Shown here piece after piece: positions 23,661-35,660 of a DNA stretch of 64,000 bases; position 1 is the stretch's first letter; each line of letters opens with the position of its first letter. The notes below the pieces were generated by a model. It did no database searches and was not told the DNA's origin. It saw only the letters and a list, made by a program, of their open reading frames with translations. The position numbers and the translations under genes were made by a program. Source of the stretch: Albula goreensis (lineage: Eukaryota; Chordata; Actinopteri; Albuliformes; Albulidae); contig CM040746.1 in the NCBI GenBank assembly GCA_022829145.1, positions 41,707,212-41,771,211 on the forward strand. The letters are read 5' to 3'.

Positions 23661-24584
23661 CTCAAGATCCAACACGATACGCCATGAAATGCTTTGCTTG
23701 AAGCACATTAATACCACTACTTACTATCTCAACCATCGCTACTGCTGTTGTTACTACAACCAGTACCACTACTACTACTACTACTAATAATAATACTTAT
23801 AATATGCATAAGTATTGGCAGCTACAGTGGGGTTTTAGGTGTTGTTATTATGATAGCCCTTGTAATTCGTTCTCCTGGAGGGGATGCATTGATCTATGCA
23901 CAGTAGATGTGCCAAATGCTATTCTGCAAAAATGGAAATTAGACCACACAACTATTACAGTGAATTAGTATAGTCTGCATAGTTTACAGGAAGCTTCATG
24001 AGGAATTCAGTGTTGGTGAGCAGTTCACCTGTGAAACAGGTGAGGCTTCAAAGCTGTGGAGGGTTAGGGTTCTATCCTTCATTCGGCACAGCTGTTTTAC
24101 AGGTGCCTCACACCACCACAGGCTCACTTTGATGATGCAAACACATGTTTGGTTAAGATGAGGCACATGCTCAAATGTTTCAGCATGTTGTCTTCCACAG
24201 TTACATGGTGATATCATGTGCTGATTGAATTTTATGACTCTCTTTCAGCACATAAAAGGGTGGATCTTTTCATCTGCTCTTTTATGTATGACTTGTACAC
24301 TCAATAGACACAATATCCCAACAGTTATCTGTTAGAAAATTTAGAAGTTAGAATGAATAGCCTTAAGTCATATTTTGAATTTAAATAGTGATTGTCTTTG
24401 ATGTTGACTTTAAAATAAGTATTTGAAATGTTTTCAAAACCATATTTCTTGTGCTGTTTTAAATAACCAAACAGTATACATCAGATATCCAGGGCTGCCA
24501 ACAGTAAGCTTGCCTAAGACACACCCCCTGCCCACAACAGTGAGGTTTTCAGGGAGTGTTCAGAATGATCTCATCAAAAAGTCA
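23661..24584. other. Single-copy noncoding DNA
   Basis: Holds a short (ACT)n/(AAT)n run near 23766-23793; otherwise nothing recognised. Confidence 0.55.
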
Positions 24585-24848
24585 TTCCACATCCAAATGA
24601 GACTATCCCAAAGCTTCCCGGGTGTGTGGACCGAGAGAGCAGGGCCTATTCCACATCCAAATGAGACTATCCCAAAGCTTCCCGGGTGTGTGGACCGAGA
24701 GAGCAGGGCCTATTCCACATCCAAATGAGACTATCCCAAAGCTTCCCGGGCGTGTGGACCGAGAGAGCAGGGCCTATTCCACATCCAAATGAGACTATCC
24801 CAAAGCTTCCCGGGTGTGTGGACCGAGAGAGCAGGGCCTATTCCACAA
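24585..24848. repeat. 64-bp minisatellite, four units
   Basis: GACTATCCCAAAGCTTCCCG recurs at 24601, 24665, 24729 and 24793, a strict 64-bp period. Each unit holds adjacent HindIII (AAGCTT) and SmaI (CCCGGG) sites, and TGTGTGGACCGAGAGAGCAG follows. The units are nearly identical; the clearest difference is GGGTGTGTGG versus GGGCGTGTGG. That implies recent expansion or homogenisation. Confidence 0.96.
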
Positions 24849-25249
24849 AGAGGTGTGCTCCTCACTGAGGAGGACTGGGCTCTGTCATGCACCGTATGAG
24901 CTCTCCACAGCACTGGTGAAGAGCAGGTTGTGCTCTGAGCGTTCTCTGAGGGCCTCCGCTCTCAGCTGCCTCTCACAGCAGGCCCAGGCCTGTGTCATCT
25001 AAGCCTCTCCATCAAGCTTTTCCCTACAAATTCTAATTGGTTGGCTATGATTTGTTAAGGTTACAGTAAGAGATGGGGAAAATCTCTGGTAAAATACACC
25101 ACGCTGGGCATATTGTGATGTCTGTAGTGTAGGAACCTGTGAATGCAGTTCTGTTTTAAAAGGGTTTCTGGGTCTATTCTCTTTGTTTTCCACTGACTTG
25201 TAATACTCATCACTTCAATAAATTATTTATTTGGAACAATGATGTAATT
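24849..25249. other. Single-copy noncoding stretch
   Basis: Nothing recognised. Confidence 0.55.
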
Positions 25250-25465
25250 GGGGCCTATAGCCTAGTGGCTAAGGTACATGACTGGGACCCCAGAGGTTGG
25301 CAGTTTAAGTCCCAGTCCAGCCACAGCAAGAACACAATTGCTGTTGGGCCCTTGAGCAAGGCCCTTAACCCCACATTGCTCCCAGGGGGGACTGGCCCTT
25401 GGTTAGTCTAATCAACTATAAGTCACTTTGGATATAAGCATCAGCTAAATAACAGTAATGTAATT
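25250..25465 (+). mobile_element. tRNA-derived SINE
   Basis: A Pol III A-box-like TAGCCTAGTGG lies at 25258-25268 and a B-box-like AGTTTAAGTCC at 25302-25312, the usual layout of a tRNA-like head. The body contains TGAGCAAGGCCCTTAACCCC. The 3' tail, AGTCACTTTGGATATAAGCA then TCAGCTAAAT, is a diverged form of the fish SINE/LINE tail (CTGGATAAGAGCGTCTGCTA type). A related copy lies in the opposite orientation at 58720-58925. I cannot name the family. Confidence 0.85.
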
Positions 25466-25616
25466 GAATTATTGTGCCCTAAATACTTGCAAATTGGGAT
25501 CATTTTTTAAGTCCAAAAGGATGTATACAACAATATTACAACACCTGAACTTTATTTTACCTGAATTGCTTCAGTAAAGATCCAGGTGCATAAATGAATT
25601 GTATGTAATTTGTAAA

Positions 25617-25662
25617 ACTAAGTCACTCTGGATAAGAGCATCTGCTAAAGGCCTGAATGTAA
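25617..25662 (+). mobile_element. SINE 3'-tail fragment
   Basis: AGTCACTCTGGATAAGAGCA then TCTGCTAAAGGCCTGAATGT is the conserved tail of fish SINEs and partner LINEs. No Pol III head is recognised just upstream, so it looks like a truncated insertion or the relic of an older SINE. Confidence 0.75.
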
Positions 25663-25908
25663 GTGATTATATCACATGATCCAGGCCTTTCACGTACCTA
25701 ATATAGGTCATGCATATTGTTTTTGTTTTGTTTAAATGGGTGCTTTGAGAGCCAGAACACATTTGTATAGAGTGCTTTGTCTGTGCTGTAATATCTGCTG
25801 TGGGACTCATAGATCTCCACCATGTACTGACTGCTGGACTGCAGTGAAAAGCCTGTCTGTCTGGAGTGCAGTGAGGTTTCCTGGCTGCACATCTGAGTAA
25901 TGAGTAAT

Positions 25909-28417
25909 GTGGCCCATCACTATGGCCCCATCACTGTGGCCCCATCACTGCGGCCACATAACTGCGGCCCCATCACTGCGCCCCATCACTGCGGCCCCAT
26001 CACTGCGGCCCCATCACTGTATCACGGCCCCATCACTGTGGCCCCATCACTGCGGCCCCATCACTGCGGCCCCATCACTGCGGCCCCATCACTGCGGCCC
26101 CATCACTGTAGCCCCATCACTGCGCCCCATCACTGTGGCCCCATCACTGCGGCCCCATCACTGCGGCCCCATCACTGTAGCCCCATCACTGCCCCCATCA
26201 CTGCGGCCCCATCACTGCGACCCCATCACTGCGGCCCCATCACTGCCCCATCACTGGCCCCATCACTGCGGCCCCATCACTGTGGCCCCATCACTGCGGC
26301 CCCATCACAGCCCCATCACTGCGGCCCCATCACTGCAGCCCCATCACTGTGACCCCATCACTGCAGCCCCATCACTGCGGCCCCATCACTGTAGCCCCAT
26401 CACTGCGGCCCCATCACTGTGGCCCCATCCTGCTGGCCCCATCACTGCGATCACTGTGGCCCCATCACTGCAGCCTCATCACTGCGGCCCCATCACCCCC
26501 CATCACTGCAGCCTCATCACTGCGGCCCCATCACTGCAGCCTCATCATCTGCGGCCCCATCACAGCCCCATCATCATGCCCCATCACTGGCCCCATCACT
26601 GCAGCCCCATCACTGCGGCCCCATCACTGTGACCCCATCACTGTGACCCCATCACTGTGACCCCATCACTGTGGCCCCATCACTGCGGCCCCTTCACTGT
26701 AGCCCCATCACTGCGGCCCCATCACTGTGGCCCCATCACAGCCCCATCACTGCGCCCCATCACTGCGGCCCCATCAGCCCCATCACTGCAGCCCCATCAC
26801 TGTGACCCCATCACTGCCCCATCACTGCCCCATCACTGCGGCCCCATCACTGCGGCCCCATCACTGCAGCCCCATCACTGGCCCCATCACTGTGGCCCCA
26901 TCACTGCAGCCCCATCACTGCGGCCCCATCACTGCGACCCCATCACTGCAGCCCCATCACTGCGCCCCATCACTACGGCCCCATCACTGCAGCCCCATCA
27001 CTGCGACCCCATCACTGTGGCCCCATCACTGTGGCCCCATCACTGCGACCCCATCACTGTAGCCCCATCACTGCCCCCCATCACTGTAGCCCCATCACTG
27101 TCAGCCCCATCACTGCGGCCCCATCACTCACTGGCCCCATCACTGCCCCATCACTGCGGCCCCATCACTGCGATCCCATCACAGCCCCATCACTGTGGCC
27201 CCATCACTGCAGCCCCATCACTGGCCCCATCACTGCCCCATCACTGCATCACTCACTGCGCACTGCCCATCACTGTGGCCCCATCACTGCCCCATCACTG
27301 CGGCCCCATCACTGCACCCCATCACTGTGCCCCCATCACTGTATCACTGCCCCATCACTGTGGCCCCATCACTGCCCCATCACTGGCCCCATCACTGCAG
27401 CCCCATCACTGCCCCATCACTGGCCCCATCACTGTGGCCCCATCACTGCAGCCCCATCACTGCAGCCCCATCACTGCAGCCCCATCACTGTGGCCCCATC
27501 ACTGCCCCATCACTGCGGCCCCATCACTGCAGCCCCATCCTCACTGCAGCCTCATCACTGCCCCATCACTGATCCCCATCACTGCGGCCCCATCACTGTG
27601 GCCCCATCACTGCCCCATCACTGGGCCCCATCACTGCCCCATCACTGCAGCCCCATCACTGCAGCCCCATCACTGCAGCCCCATCACTGTAGCCCCATCA
27701 CTGCAGCCCCATCACTGCAGCCTCATCACTGCGACCCCATCACTGCAGCCCCATCACTGTGGCCCCATCACTGTGCCCCCATCACTGCATCACTGCGATC
27801 ACTGCCCCCATCACTGCGGCCCCATCACTGTGGCATCACTGTGACCCCATCACTGCCCCATCATCTGTGGCCCCATCACTGCGACCCCATCACTGTAGCC
27901 CCATCACTGCAGCCCCATCACTGCGGCCCCATCACTGCGGCCCCATCACTGCCCCATCACTGCGGCCCCATCACAGCCCCATCACTGTAGCCCCATCACT
28001 GCGGCCCCATCACTGTAGCCCCATCACTGTGGCCCCATCACTGCGGCCCCATCACTGGCCCCATCACTGCGGCCCCATCACTGCGGCCACATAACACTGC
28101 AGCCCATCACTGTGGCCCCATCACTGTGGCCCCATCACTGTGACCCCATCACTGCAGCCCAATCCCATCACTGCAGCCCCATCACTGCAGCCCCATCACT
28201 GCGGCCCCATCACTGCGGCCCCATCACTGCGACCCCATCACTGCAGCCTCATCACTGCGACCCCATCACTGTGTCCCCATCACTGTGGCCCCATCACTGC
28301 GGCCCCATCACTGCGGCCCCATCACTGCGGCCCCATCACTGCGGCCCCATCACTGCGGCCCCAACACTGCGGCCCCATCACTGTGGCCCCATCACTGCGG
28401 CCCCATCACTGTGGCTC
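25909..28417. repeat. 2.5-kb array of a 14-bp unit
   Basis: The unit is GGCCCCATCACTGC, with variants TGTGG, TGCGA, TGTAG and TGCAG at the junction. There are about 170-180 units. Many are shortened (CCCCATCACTGCCCCATCAC) or rearranged (CATCACTCACTGG, GCGATCACTGTGG). The word GCGGCCACATAAC occurs near both ends (25953 and 28083). The long open frames reported by any simple translation are made of PSLRPHHCGPITA-type repeats in shifting frames and are not genes. Each unit brings a CCCC run, so the strand could form i-motif-like structures. Confidence 0.97.
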
Positions 28418-29360
28418 CACAGCGAAATCAGGTTTTCTTCAAGTGTCAATGAAGTGTCATTCATTGTCTCAGATGTTTATCTTAAATGTTTGTGTTTGCA
28501 ACATGATCACTCATAATGGCAGAATCGTGGGCGGACGAGCAGATCAAGTGCACATTCCATCCGTCATATTGATTATATATCAGGAGTGCATGGGGAAATG
28601 CTTAGTTGTACTGATGCTGCCTCCATAAACATAATCCAATGAATTAAGCTCAGTTATGCCCTCTATGGATATAGAAATGATTAGAATATTCAGTATATAG
28701 TTTTTTTTCCTCAGCTGTAGTTGTGCACTGTGGAGGAAGTGTGTTGATATAGTACTTTTGTCTTGACTGTGCTGTGTGTCCGGTGTGCAGGGCGATCCCA
28801 GATGTGCCCCGTTCCTCCAGCGCGGGGTTTCTCATAAGAGCTCCATGCAGCTTTCATGTGCCTGTGACTCACAGGACTCTGACACAGTGCTGGCACAGCA
28901 ACCGGCTTCTCTGCCAGATTAGTGCAGTTAGCATTCTTCAGACACATTTTCAGCACCCGCCATGCATGCCGACGGGACAATTACCCATTCCACTTTCCCT
29001 GTGTGATGTGCTACACTTGCTTTCAAGGCAGGATTTCTTGTCAAATTTTGGATGTGATATAGCGCAGCACTGACAAAGGAATACAGCAGTATGCTTAGAA
29101 TTAACACCCTAAAATGGGAATTCCCAAACAGCAGCCAAACACAAACTCTTTCTCTTCCATTCAGTCTTGAAACATTGCATATTAGCCCAAATGATGCTTT
29201 TAAACCCATGCAACCCTTGGATAGAAGTGTGCTTGTGAATCGGTACTCCACACAAGGACAGCATTGATGAATGTAAGTGGCACTGTCCTTAGTGAGGGAG
29301 GAGAAATATCTGTGGAGAGCTGTCCTTCTGAATGACATTGGCCGTGTGGTGGAGCATGGG
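28418..29360. other. Single-copy noncoding DNA
   Basis: Nothing coding or repetitive is recognised. Confidence 0.55.
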
Positions 29361-29440
29361 TTTGGAACCTGGGGCAGGGGTTTGGGACCTGGGATAGGGG
29401 TTTGGGACCTGGGGCAGAGATTTGGGACCTGGGGCAGGGG
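29361..29440 (+). repeat. 20-bp G-rich minisatellite, four units
   Basis: TTTGGGACCTGGGGCAGGGG-type units start at 29361, 29381, 29401 and 29421. Runs of three or four G are separated by two to four bases, so the + strand meets the usual G-quadruplex pattern. Confidence 0.94.
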
Positions 29441-32400
29441 AGTAATTACTAATCAGCTTTCAGCATTGGAGCAAGCAGCTGCAGCACCTGGAGTGGGCAA
29501 CAATCCTACAGGTATGAGGGAGTTTGATTTTCGCTCCTTTGCTGTAACTCTAAATGTATGCTGGGTAAAATGGAAGGTAGATCATATATAGCCCTTTAAA
29601 AGAATTTGATTCACACATGAGGAGCACAGCAAGACAGATCTTTTTAAAATGTACAAAGACTTCAAAACATTCTAAATGGAATGGGAATTTAGTAGGGAAA
29701 AAAGTTAGTGGGGAAAGAGGGAAGTTAGTGGGGAAAAAAAACCAAGGAAAGAAACTGTTTTGATACCAATGCAAGCAGCAACATTGGCCTTTCAATCTAT
29801 TTACATAGAATCTCTTTTAGTCTTTCATTTAGCCAGGGATTTAGCATATCTTATCTGCATTTGTTCATTTCAGTTTAATCAAGGATTAACCCAAGATTGA
29901 TTAACACAGTGAGGGATTTGCTTGATGCTACTTGTAGGCCAGTTAATTTCCCTGGGAAGATGCATCATGTATGCTCTCCATTAGCACACAGTCCTGCATA
30001 TTGGTCCTGACTGAAGGCTGCACAGATCTGCGTTTTGTTGGTTTCATCTTGCTTTCCCTAGTCGTTGTTGGGGAAGGACTTGCCTGCATTTCTGTGGCCA
30101 TATTTCCTGGGGCCGCTTCAACAAACATGAAAAGGAATCTAAAATCTAAATGAAAAAATCTGCTAATTTTGGTCAGTATCTCCAGATGTGGCTGCAAAAA
30201 GATCCAGCTGTTTTCTAATCCAGTGTGTTGTTAGAGTAGCTGTTTGTAATTGGATAGGCCCTCTAATCTAGCAGGGCAGGATGCAGTTAAGGCTCTTAGA
30301 GCAAGCGGCGGCCTGTAAGCACATTAACTGCCAGCTTATCTCCGTCCCTCAGACTGGGGCTGCTCTTTACACACAAACTCACGCACACACATGTATGTTC
30401 CTGCTGTCTCTTTTTAAACACATGCAGGTGTTTTTGTGCCTCATGTTGGCATGTGTAGGCATGCACACGTATGGTACACACACAGAGAGGCAAATGCGTG
30501 CAATCACGCTTTCTCTTTTCTAAAACATAATGACTCATATGGACGTGCTGACAAAGGCACAGGTGAGGCAAGATGAACTCCACCTGATACAGGCTGGCCA
30601 CATCCACGGTCACAGTCGAGCACTCCAGCCAAGGGGGGCGCCTTCCTGTGACAGAGGCTAATTAGCTCTCATTGGAGAGCCGCTGCCTCGTGGCTGCCCC
30701 AAGCTGGGATCAGCTTCATAGCCTGACACCCCCTCAGTGGGGGTCAGAGAGAGTGGACAATCAAGATCGTCTTACTCATGCCCAGGCTCCACACGCTACA
30801 CGCGGGAGGCGGTAGCGCTTTTAGCAGCTGAAGCTTCTCACGTCAAGAGGCAGGGAGTGGACAGACAGCGACATCCTGCACCAGGGAGGCCTGGTGGAGT
30901 CACGCCACCACACTAATTAGCGCAGTGCCTGGAAGACAGCCCACTGCCTGAGCCCGGGAGGCCTGCCCCAGCCATGAACTCCCATGTAGGTTAACGCCTG
31001 GTGCTCACTGTGGTCACTGTCTTACTGGCTGAGTGAGGAAAAAACACATACAGACGCTAATGTAGCAGCAGCCGGGAGTGGGCCAGCAGCTGAACATCCT
31101 GGAGAGAGTTTGCTGGGATTTTTTCTTTTCTTGACTAAGTATCAATGCTTACAAAGTGTTATCGGTCCCTGCCTCCCTCTCACTCTCTCTCTCTTGCCTG
31201 AAATGCAGTGTGAAAGCCTGCAATGTGCCCAGTGTAATGGCGGGCCTTTTCTGGTGATATAAAAGTATCCATCGCTCCCTCCTCGTTTGTTAAGACTGAT
31301 TGTCCATTGGTGTGTATTGCGGCAGTAGTAAATTACAGACTAATTCTAGGAGGAATCTCATGGAAAAAGTAGTAGATATAGCTTTTTTCATATTTACTAT
31401 CTTTCATATTCTCTCTCTGGTAGCTAAGATGTAGCTTTTTAAGGCTGTATTTAATGGTGAAACTGTTACAAGGGGGAAATGGCATCCTGTATCCTCTTAA
31501 AAATGTCAAGAAATCAGCAGAAAATGTAAAATGTCACTGGGAGCATGAAGATGTATTTTGGAGGACGTTGGCATGTATGGTGAGAGTTGTGCTTGTTTCT
31601 CAGAGCCTGACGCAGTGAAGGCTCCCACGTTCAAACAGCAGTCTACAAAGCTAACTCCCCTTACCTGCTTTCGTTGGTCTGAGCTTTGGTTTTGGAACGT
31701 CAGGTAAAAAAACAATAATCAGAGTACACTGCAGGCCTGAAGGACTAAAACTGAAGACTGCTAGACTAGAAACTGATATTATGCATCCACTAATTAACTG
31801 TATCTAACATATGATAGTATTTATTCATTCCTGCATAGGATTTGGGGGCTTAATTTGGGGTTGTCTCCATTACCATACAGCTACTGATTAAGCCTGACTT
31901 TTATTCATGAAACTATTTGTGCACCCAACTCCTAAATTTGACAATAACAAAGCACATATACTACTGCATCAGTTCTTATTCTAAAGTCAGTTAAACAGTA
32001 CTTCTTGCCTTTACTGTCATATTGGTAAATGTCTTGCATGACATAAATTGTGACCATGATTGTTTGCTGTACCATGAGATACAGCTTTATAAGAGAAAAT
32101 ATGGAGATACAGCTGCAACTATAGCAATGACAACACCGTGTGTATTGTTTCCCAGTTTCCCTTCAGAGAGAGAGAGTGTGTCAATAAAGGCTGTTTTCTT
32201 CCAGTGTGAACCACAAACACTTTAATAGTCTTTTTTTTAATCGGGCCAGCTTTGCTGCAGGATTACCTCAGCTTTGCACTGAACTCATATTGGAATCACC
32301 TGGCAATTTCCCAGCAAGTCTTAATCACAAACAGCAGGAACAAAATGAATGAAGAGATGAAGACTGCATTTGGCAGTGATTCAATTTTCCAATGGTCTTC

Positions 32401-32539
32401 CTGGAAGCGCCCAAAGCTAAGCCATGTCTCAACATTAAGCTGCAAAATTAAGAAATTAGGCGCTGCTGGACAGTGGAATGATTACTACATTTTGAAGGCA
32501 GGCACAAGAGAGAGGGGGAGGAGTTTGTCCATGAGCAGG
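29441..32539. other. Single-copy noncoding DNA
   Basis: No exon or repeat array is recognised. A GC-richer stretch (30600-31000) and a possibly conserved block (31140-31350) are noted in findings. Confidence 0.5.
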
Positions 32540-32912
32540 AGTGAAACAGCATGGGGTGAAACAGCTGGGGTGAAACAGCATGGGGTGAAACAACATGGGG
32601 TGAAACAGACTGGGGTGAAACAGACTGGGGTGAAGCAGACTGGGGTGAAACAGATTGGGGTGAAACGGCATGGGGTGAAACATCATGGGGTGAAGCAGAC
32701 TGGGGTGAAGCAGACTGGGGTGAAACAGCATGGGGTGAAACATCATGGGGTGAAACAGACTGGGGTGAAACAGACTGGGGTGAAGCAGACTGGGGTGAAA
32801 CAGATTGGGGTGAAACAGCATGGGGTGAAACAGACTGGGGTGAAACGGCATGGGGTGAAACAGCATGGGGTGAAACAGACTGGGGTGAAACAGACTGGGG
32901 TGAAACAGCATG
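32540..32912. repeat. 15-bp minisatellite, about 24 units
   Basis: Units ACTGGGGTGAAACAG, CATGGGGTGAAACAG and ATTGGGGTGAAACGG repeat at 15 bp. They are arranged in a higher-order pattern, with blocks CAG-ACT / CAT-CAT recurring around 32660-32750 and 32760-32850. Being five codons long, the unit keeps frames open on both strands; these are not genes. Confidence 0.96.
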
Positions 32913-33425
32913 TCCCTGTGGCTGCAGATAAGTACCCCAGTAGCATACTGCTCTTCAGTAGAGAATGTGGCTCCCATTTATGGAGTGAGCTTACTGTCAC
33001 GGTCAGGAAGGTGGAGTCTCCGTCCACTCTCAGCCACAGAATGAAAATACATCTGTTTAACCTGAATCTGTGCTTATCCAGACTTGCCCTCCTGAGCCCC
33101 TGCTGAGATGCACCATGTTCTGGCCTGACTGTAGCTGTGTTAGCTATAAGCATCCCTTTATCCTCAGGTCTGTCCTTTTGCTCAGTTTCTTTTCAGCATT
33201 TACAGTGGCACTCATTGACAGCTGATGAAATGACTCATTTCCTGAATCTACTTGCTGGACTTTTTGCACTGGATTATTTCTGATTAATGCCTAAAATGGC
33301 ATCAAAGTGGTAAACAAACGGAAGCATAGGGGCACAGACAGGAGGCACAGGCTAGCCCTTCTGTTGAATGAAACCTCACCTTTGGCTGGCATTCCCAGCA
33401 AGATCTGTGTGAGAAGACAGAAATG
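32913..33425. other. Single-copy spacer between two arrays
   Basis: Nothing recognised. Confidence 0.55.
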
Positions 33426-33702
33426 ATGTGTGTGTGGTTGGTCCCATTACACAGCTCTTTGTGTGTGTGGTTGGTCCCATTACACAGCTCTTTGTGTGTG
33501 TGGTTGGTCCCATTACACAGCTCTTTGTATGTGTGGTTGGTCCCATTACACAGCTCTTTGTGTGTGTGGTTGGTCCCATTGCGCAGCTCTTTGTGTGTGT
33601 GGTTGGTCCCATTGCGCAGCTCTTTGTGTGTGTGGTTGGTCCCATTACACAGCTCTTTGTGTGTGTGGTTGGTCCCATTGCGCAGCTCTTTCTGTGTGTG
33701 GT
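33426..33702. repeat. 33-bp minisatellite, about eight units
   Basis: The unit is TGTGTGTGGTTGGTCCCATT followed by ACACAGCTCTTTG. Two unit types, TTACACAGC and TTGCGCAGC, are interspersed. The 33-bp period leaves several frames open on both strands, with no sign of coding. Confidence 0.96.
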
Positions 33703-35082
33703 GGAACAGTTGGAACCCAGACTTCTCATGCAGCTCAGAATTTTCCCAGGATTCAGAAACATGGTATAGACATGGAGTAACAAGACTGCTAGCTTTAACT
33801 CTGTGTAAAATGAGAAACCTTGCCCAACCCGCTCAGACTGTCATGATGGGTTATTTGGTGTCATACTGAAAAATAGTTACAGTTCTCAAAAACAGAGAGC
33901 AATAATGAAGGAACCAATGAATGACAGAGATAGCAGTGAGCAGTAAAGAGAGACAGAATAGTTTGATAAAGAAAATGTCAATCTAGCATAGTGACTGAAA
34001 TTCTACTCCAAGCCTCAGCAGGGTGCAGTGATCTCCATAATGCAGTACATGCCAAGTACAATATTGAATTTCAGTTCCTCCAGCATGCTGGCAATTGGAG
34101 AACTGTCTGATTGCTCTGCTGTAGGAGGTCAGCAGAACCAAAGATGTCAATGTATTACTCTCCCATGGAAAGTAATGAGTCACTGTATTGCAGAGTGTCT
34201 AAGTGTTAGCCCTTCGCTGGGGAATAGTGAATGACACGGTGACATGCAAGGACTACACATGTTGACCTGTGACTGTAAACTGTGGGAATTGGCCTTTTTT
34301 TTTAAACTTTTTTTTTTTTTTTTTTGAAAATCACTGGCCCAAATATGTATTTGTTCTCTCTATACTATTGTTCAATGTCCAAGACAGGCATGATAATTAT
34401 GGGTTTGTACTGCTAAAATGCTATCTGTGATTTTAAAGAATAATTAAATGAAATTCTAAACATATTTTCGTATAGCATCATTTCTAAATGTTGTATAGTA
34501 CATCACACATGTACACATTTCAGCAATCTTTAGGAGGCATCTGATATTAGTGGCAGTTATGCTGCTGCTGTTTATGAGATTCCTGCATATTAGTTATAAT
34601 TACATTCATGTAAAAGCAGAAGATTTCAGGGCACTGCACCACCCAGGGAGCGAGCGGTATGGACGGCAGGCATGTCTGTGTCCTCACTCTGTAGTGACCC
34701 CTGCTGGTGAGGCCAGCATGCTACCGCTTACTGCTCAAAACTGCACATCAGGAGTCTTCCCTCAGCTCGATGTGTAAGAGCAGCGTATGGGTGGTGTAAA
34801 AATAACAGCTGGTTACAGCATGTGTATCATGCGAGTGAGTATTTGTATTTGCTGAACTCACAGCAGAGGATCCAGTAACTGTGTTTCTGGACTCAACACA
34901 GCTATGCCTGTGTGTGTCCTGTGCTGCCACAGCTTTTTTCTCAGGAAAAACACAGTGACCACATCTTGGTTGCTATGAAAACAAACAGCTAATGTAAATG
35001 CATGCGCAATATATCTTTTTTATGATCACTGGTGAAACATGACTTTAGTCTGCAGGTAAGGACTTTAGAACAAGTGCTGTCA
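33703..35082. other. Single-copy noncoding DNA
   Basis: Long T runs lie near 34290-34326, with the CTCF-like motif near 34692; otherwise nothing recognised. Confidence 0.55.
34692..34712 (-). promoter_or_regulatory. CTCF-like motif
   Basis: The reverse complement contains CACCAGCAGGGGTCACTA. It fits the CTCF core pattern CCA-NN-AGGGG apart from the TCAC end. Weak single-motif evidence. Confidence 0.25.
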
Positions 35083-35281
35083 TTATTCCAGGGTAATGCC
35101 TTCTAAATTTTGTCTGGAACAATACAAACCTCAGGGTTTTTTTCAAAAAAAAAACTTCTGCCGTAATTACTTTTTACATTGAAATTAACCCTTACCCAAT
35201 GTCAAATAACTACAGAAACATGGTAAAATAAATGAACTGAGAATATGGCATATCTGTAAGGAAATTTTACCTATATGTTTA
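35083..35281. repeat. Imperfect direct duplication, copy A
   Basis: TATTCCAGGGTAAT, then GGAACAATACAAACCTC, CTACAGAAACATGGTAAAAT, GAACTGAGAATATGGCAT and TTTACCTATATGTTTA occur in this order. The same words occur in the same order at 35401-35641. Confidence 0.9.
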
Positions 35282-35400
35282 TTTTTAAGATTGTTTTCTG
35301 GTGAAAGCAGAAGAAATGTAAGTCCTTCCTCCCTAATTACTTGACAGACCCACCGCCTCTACTTAGGATGGGTAGATTTACTCTACAAGTGATGTCTTTA

Positions 35401-35641
35401 TTTATTCCAGGGTAATACCTTTTAAAAAATAAATCTCAACAGGAACAATACAAACCTCCCATCTTCAAAAAAAAACAAAACCTCCCTAATTACTTTTTTT
35501 TCAGAATAATGCTAGGGTTAACCCTAACGCTAACCCTTACCCAAACACTTACCTAACAAATACACTACAGAAACATGGTAAAATAATGAACTGAGAATAT
35601 GGCATTTTATGGAAAATATGAAATATTTACCTATATGTTTA
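35401..35641. repeat. Imperfect direct duplication, copy B
   Basis: This is the second copy of the segment at 35083-35281. It is about 40 bp longer because of indels, including a telomere-like palindrome TAGGGTTAACCCTA at 35513-35526 that copy A lacks. It ends about 20 bp before the large 26-bp array begins. Confidence 0.9.
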
Positions 35642-35660
35642 TCTCATTTAACCATTTCTA

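Noticed and set aside
25900..28628. Many histidine/proline-rich open frames up to 395 residues
   Set aside because: Translation of a 14-bp minisatellite in shifting frames; indels switch frames constantly, with no coding constraint.
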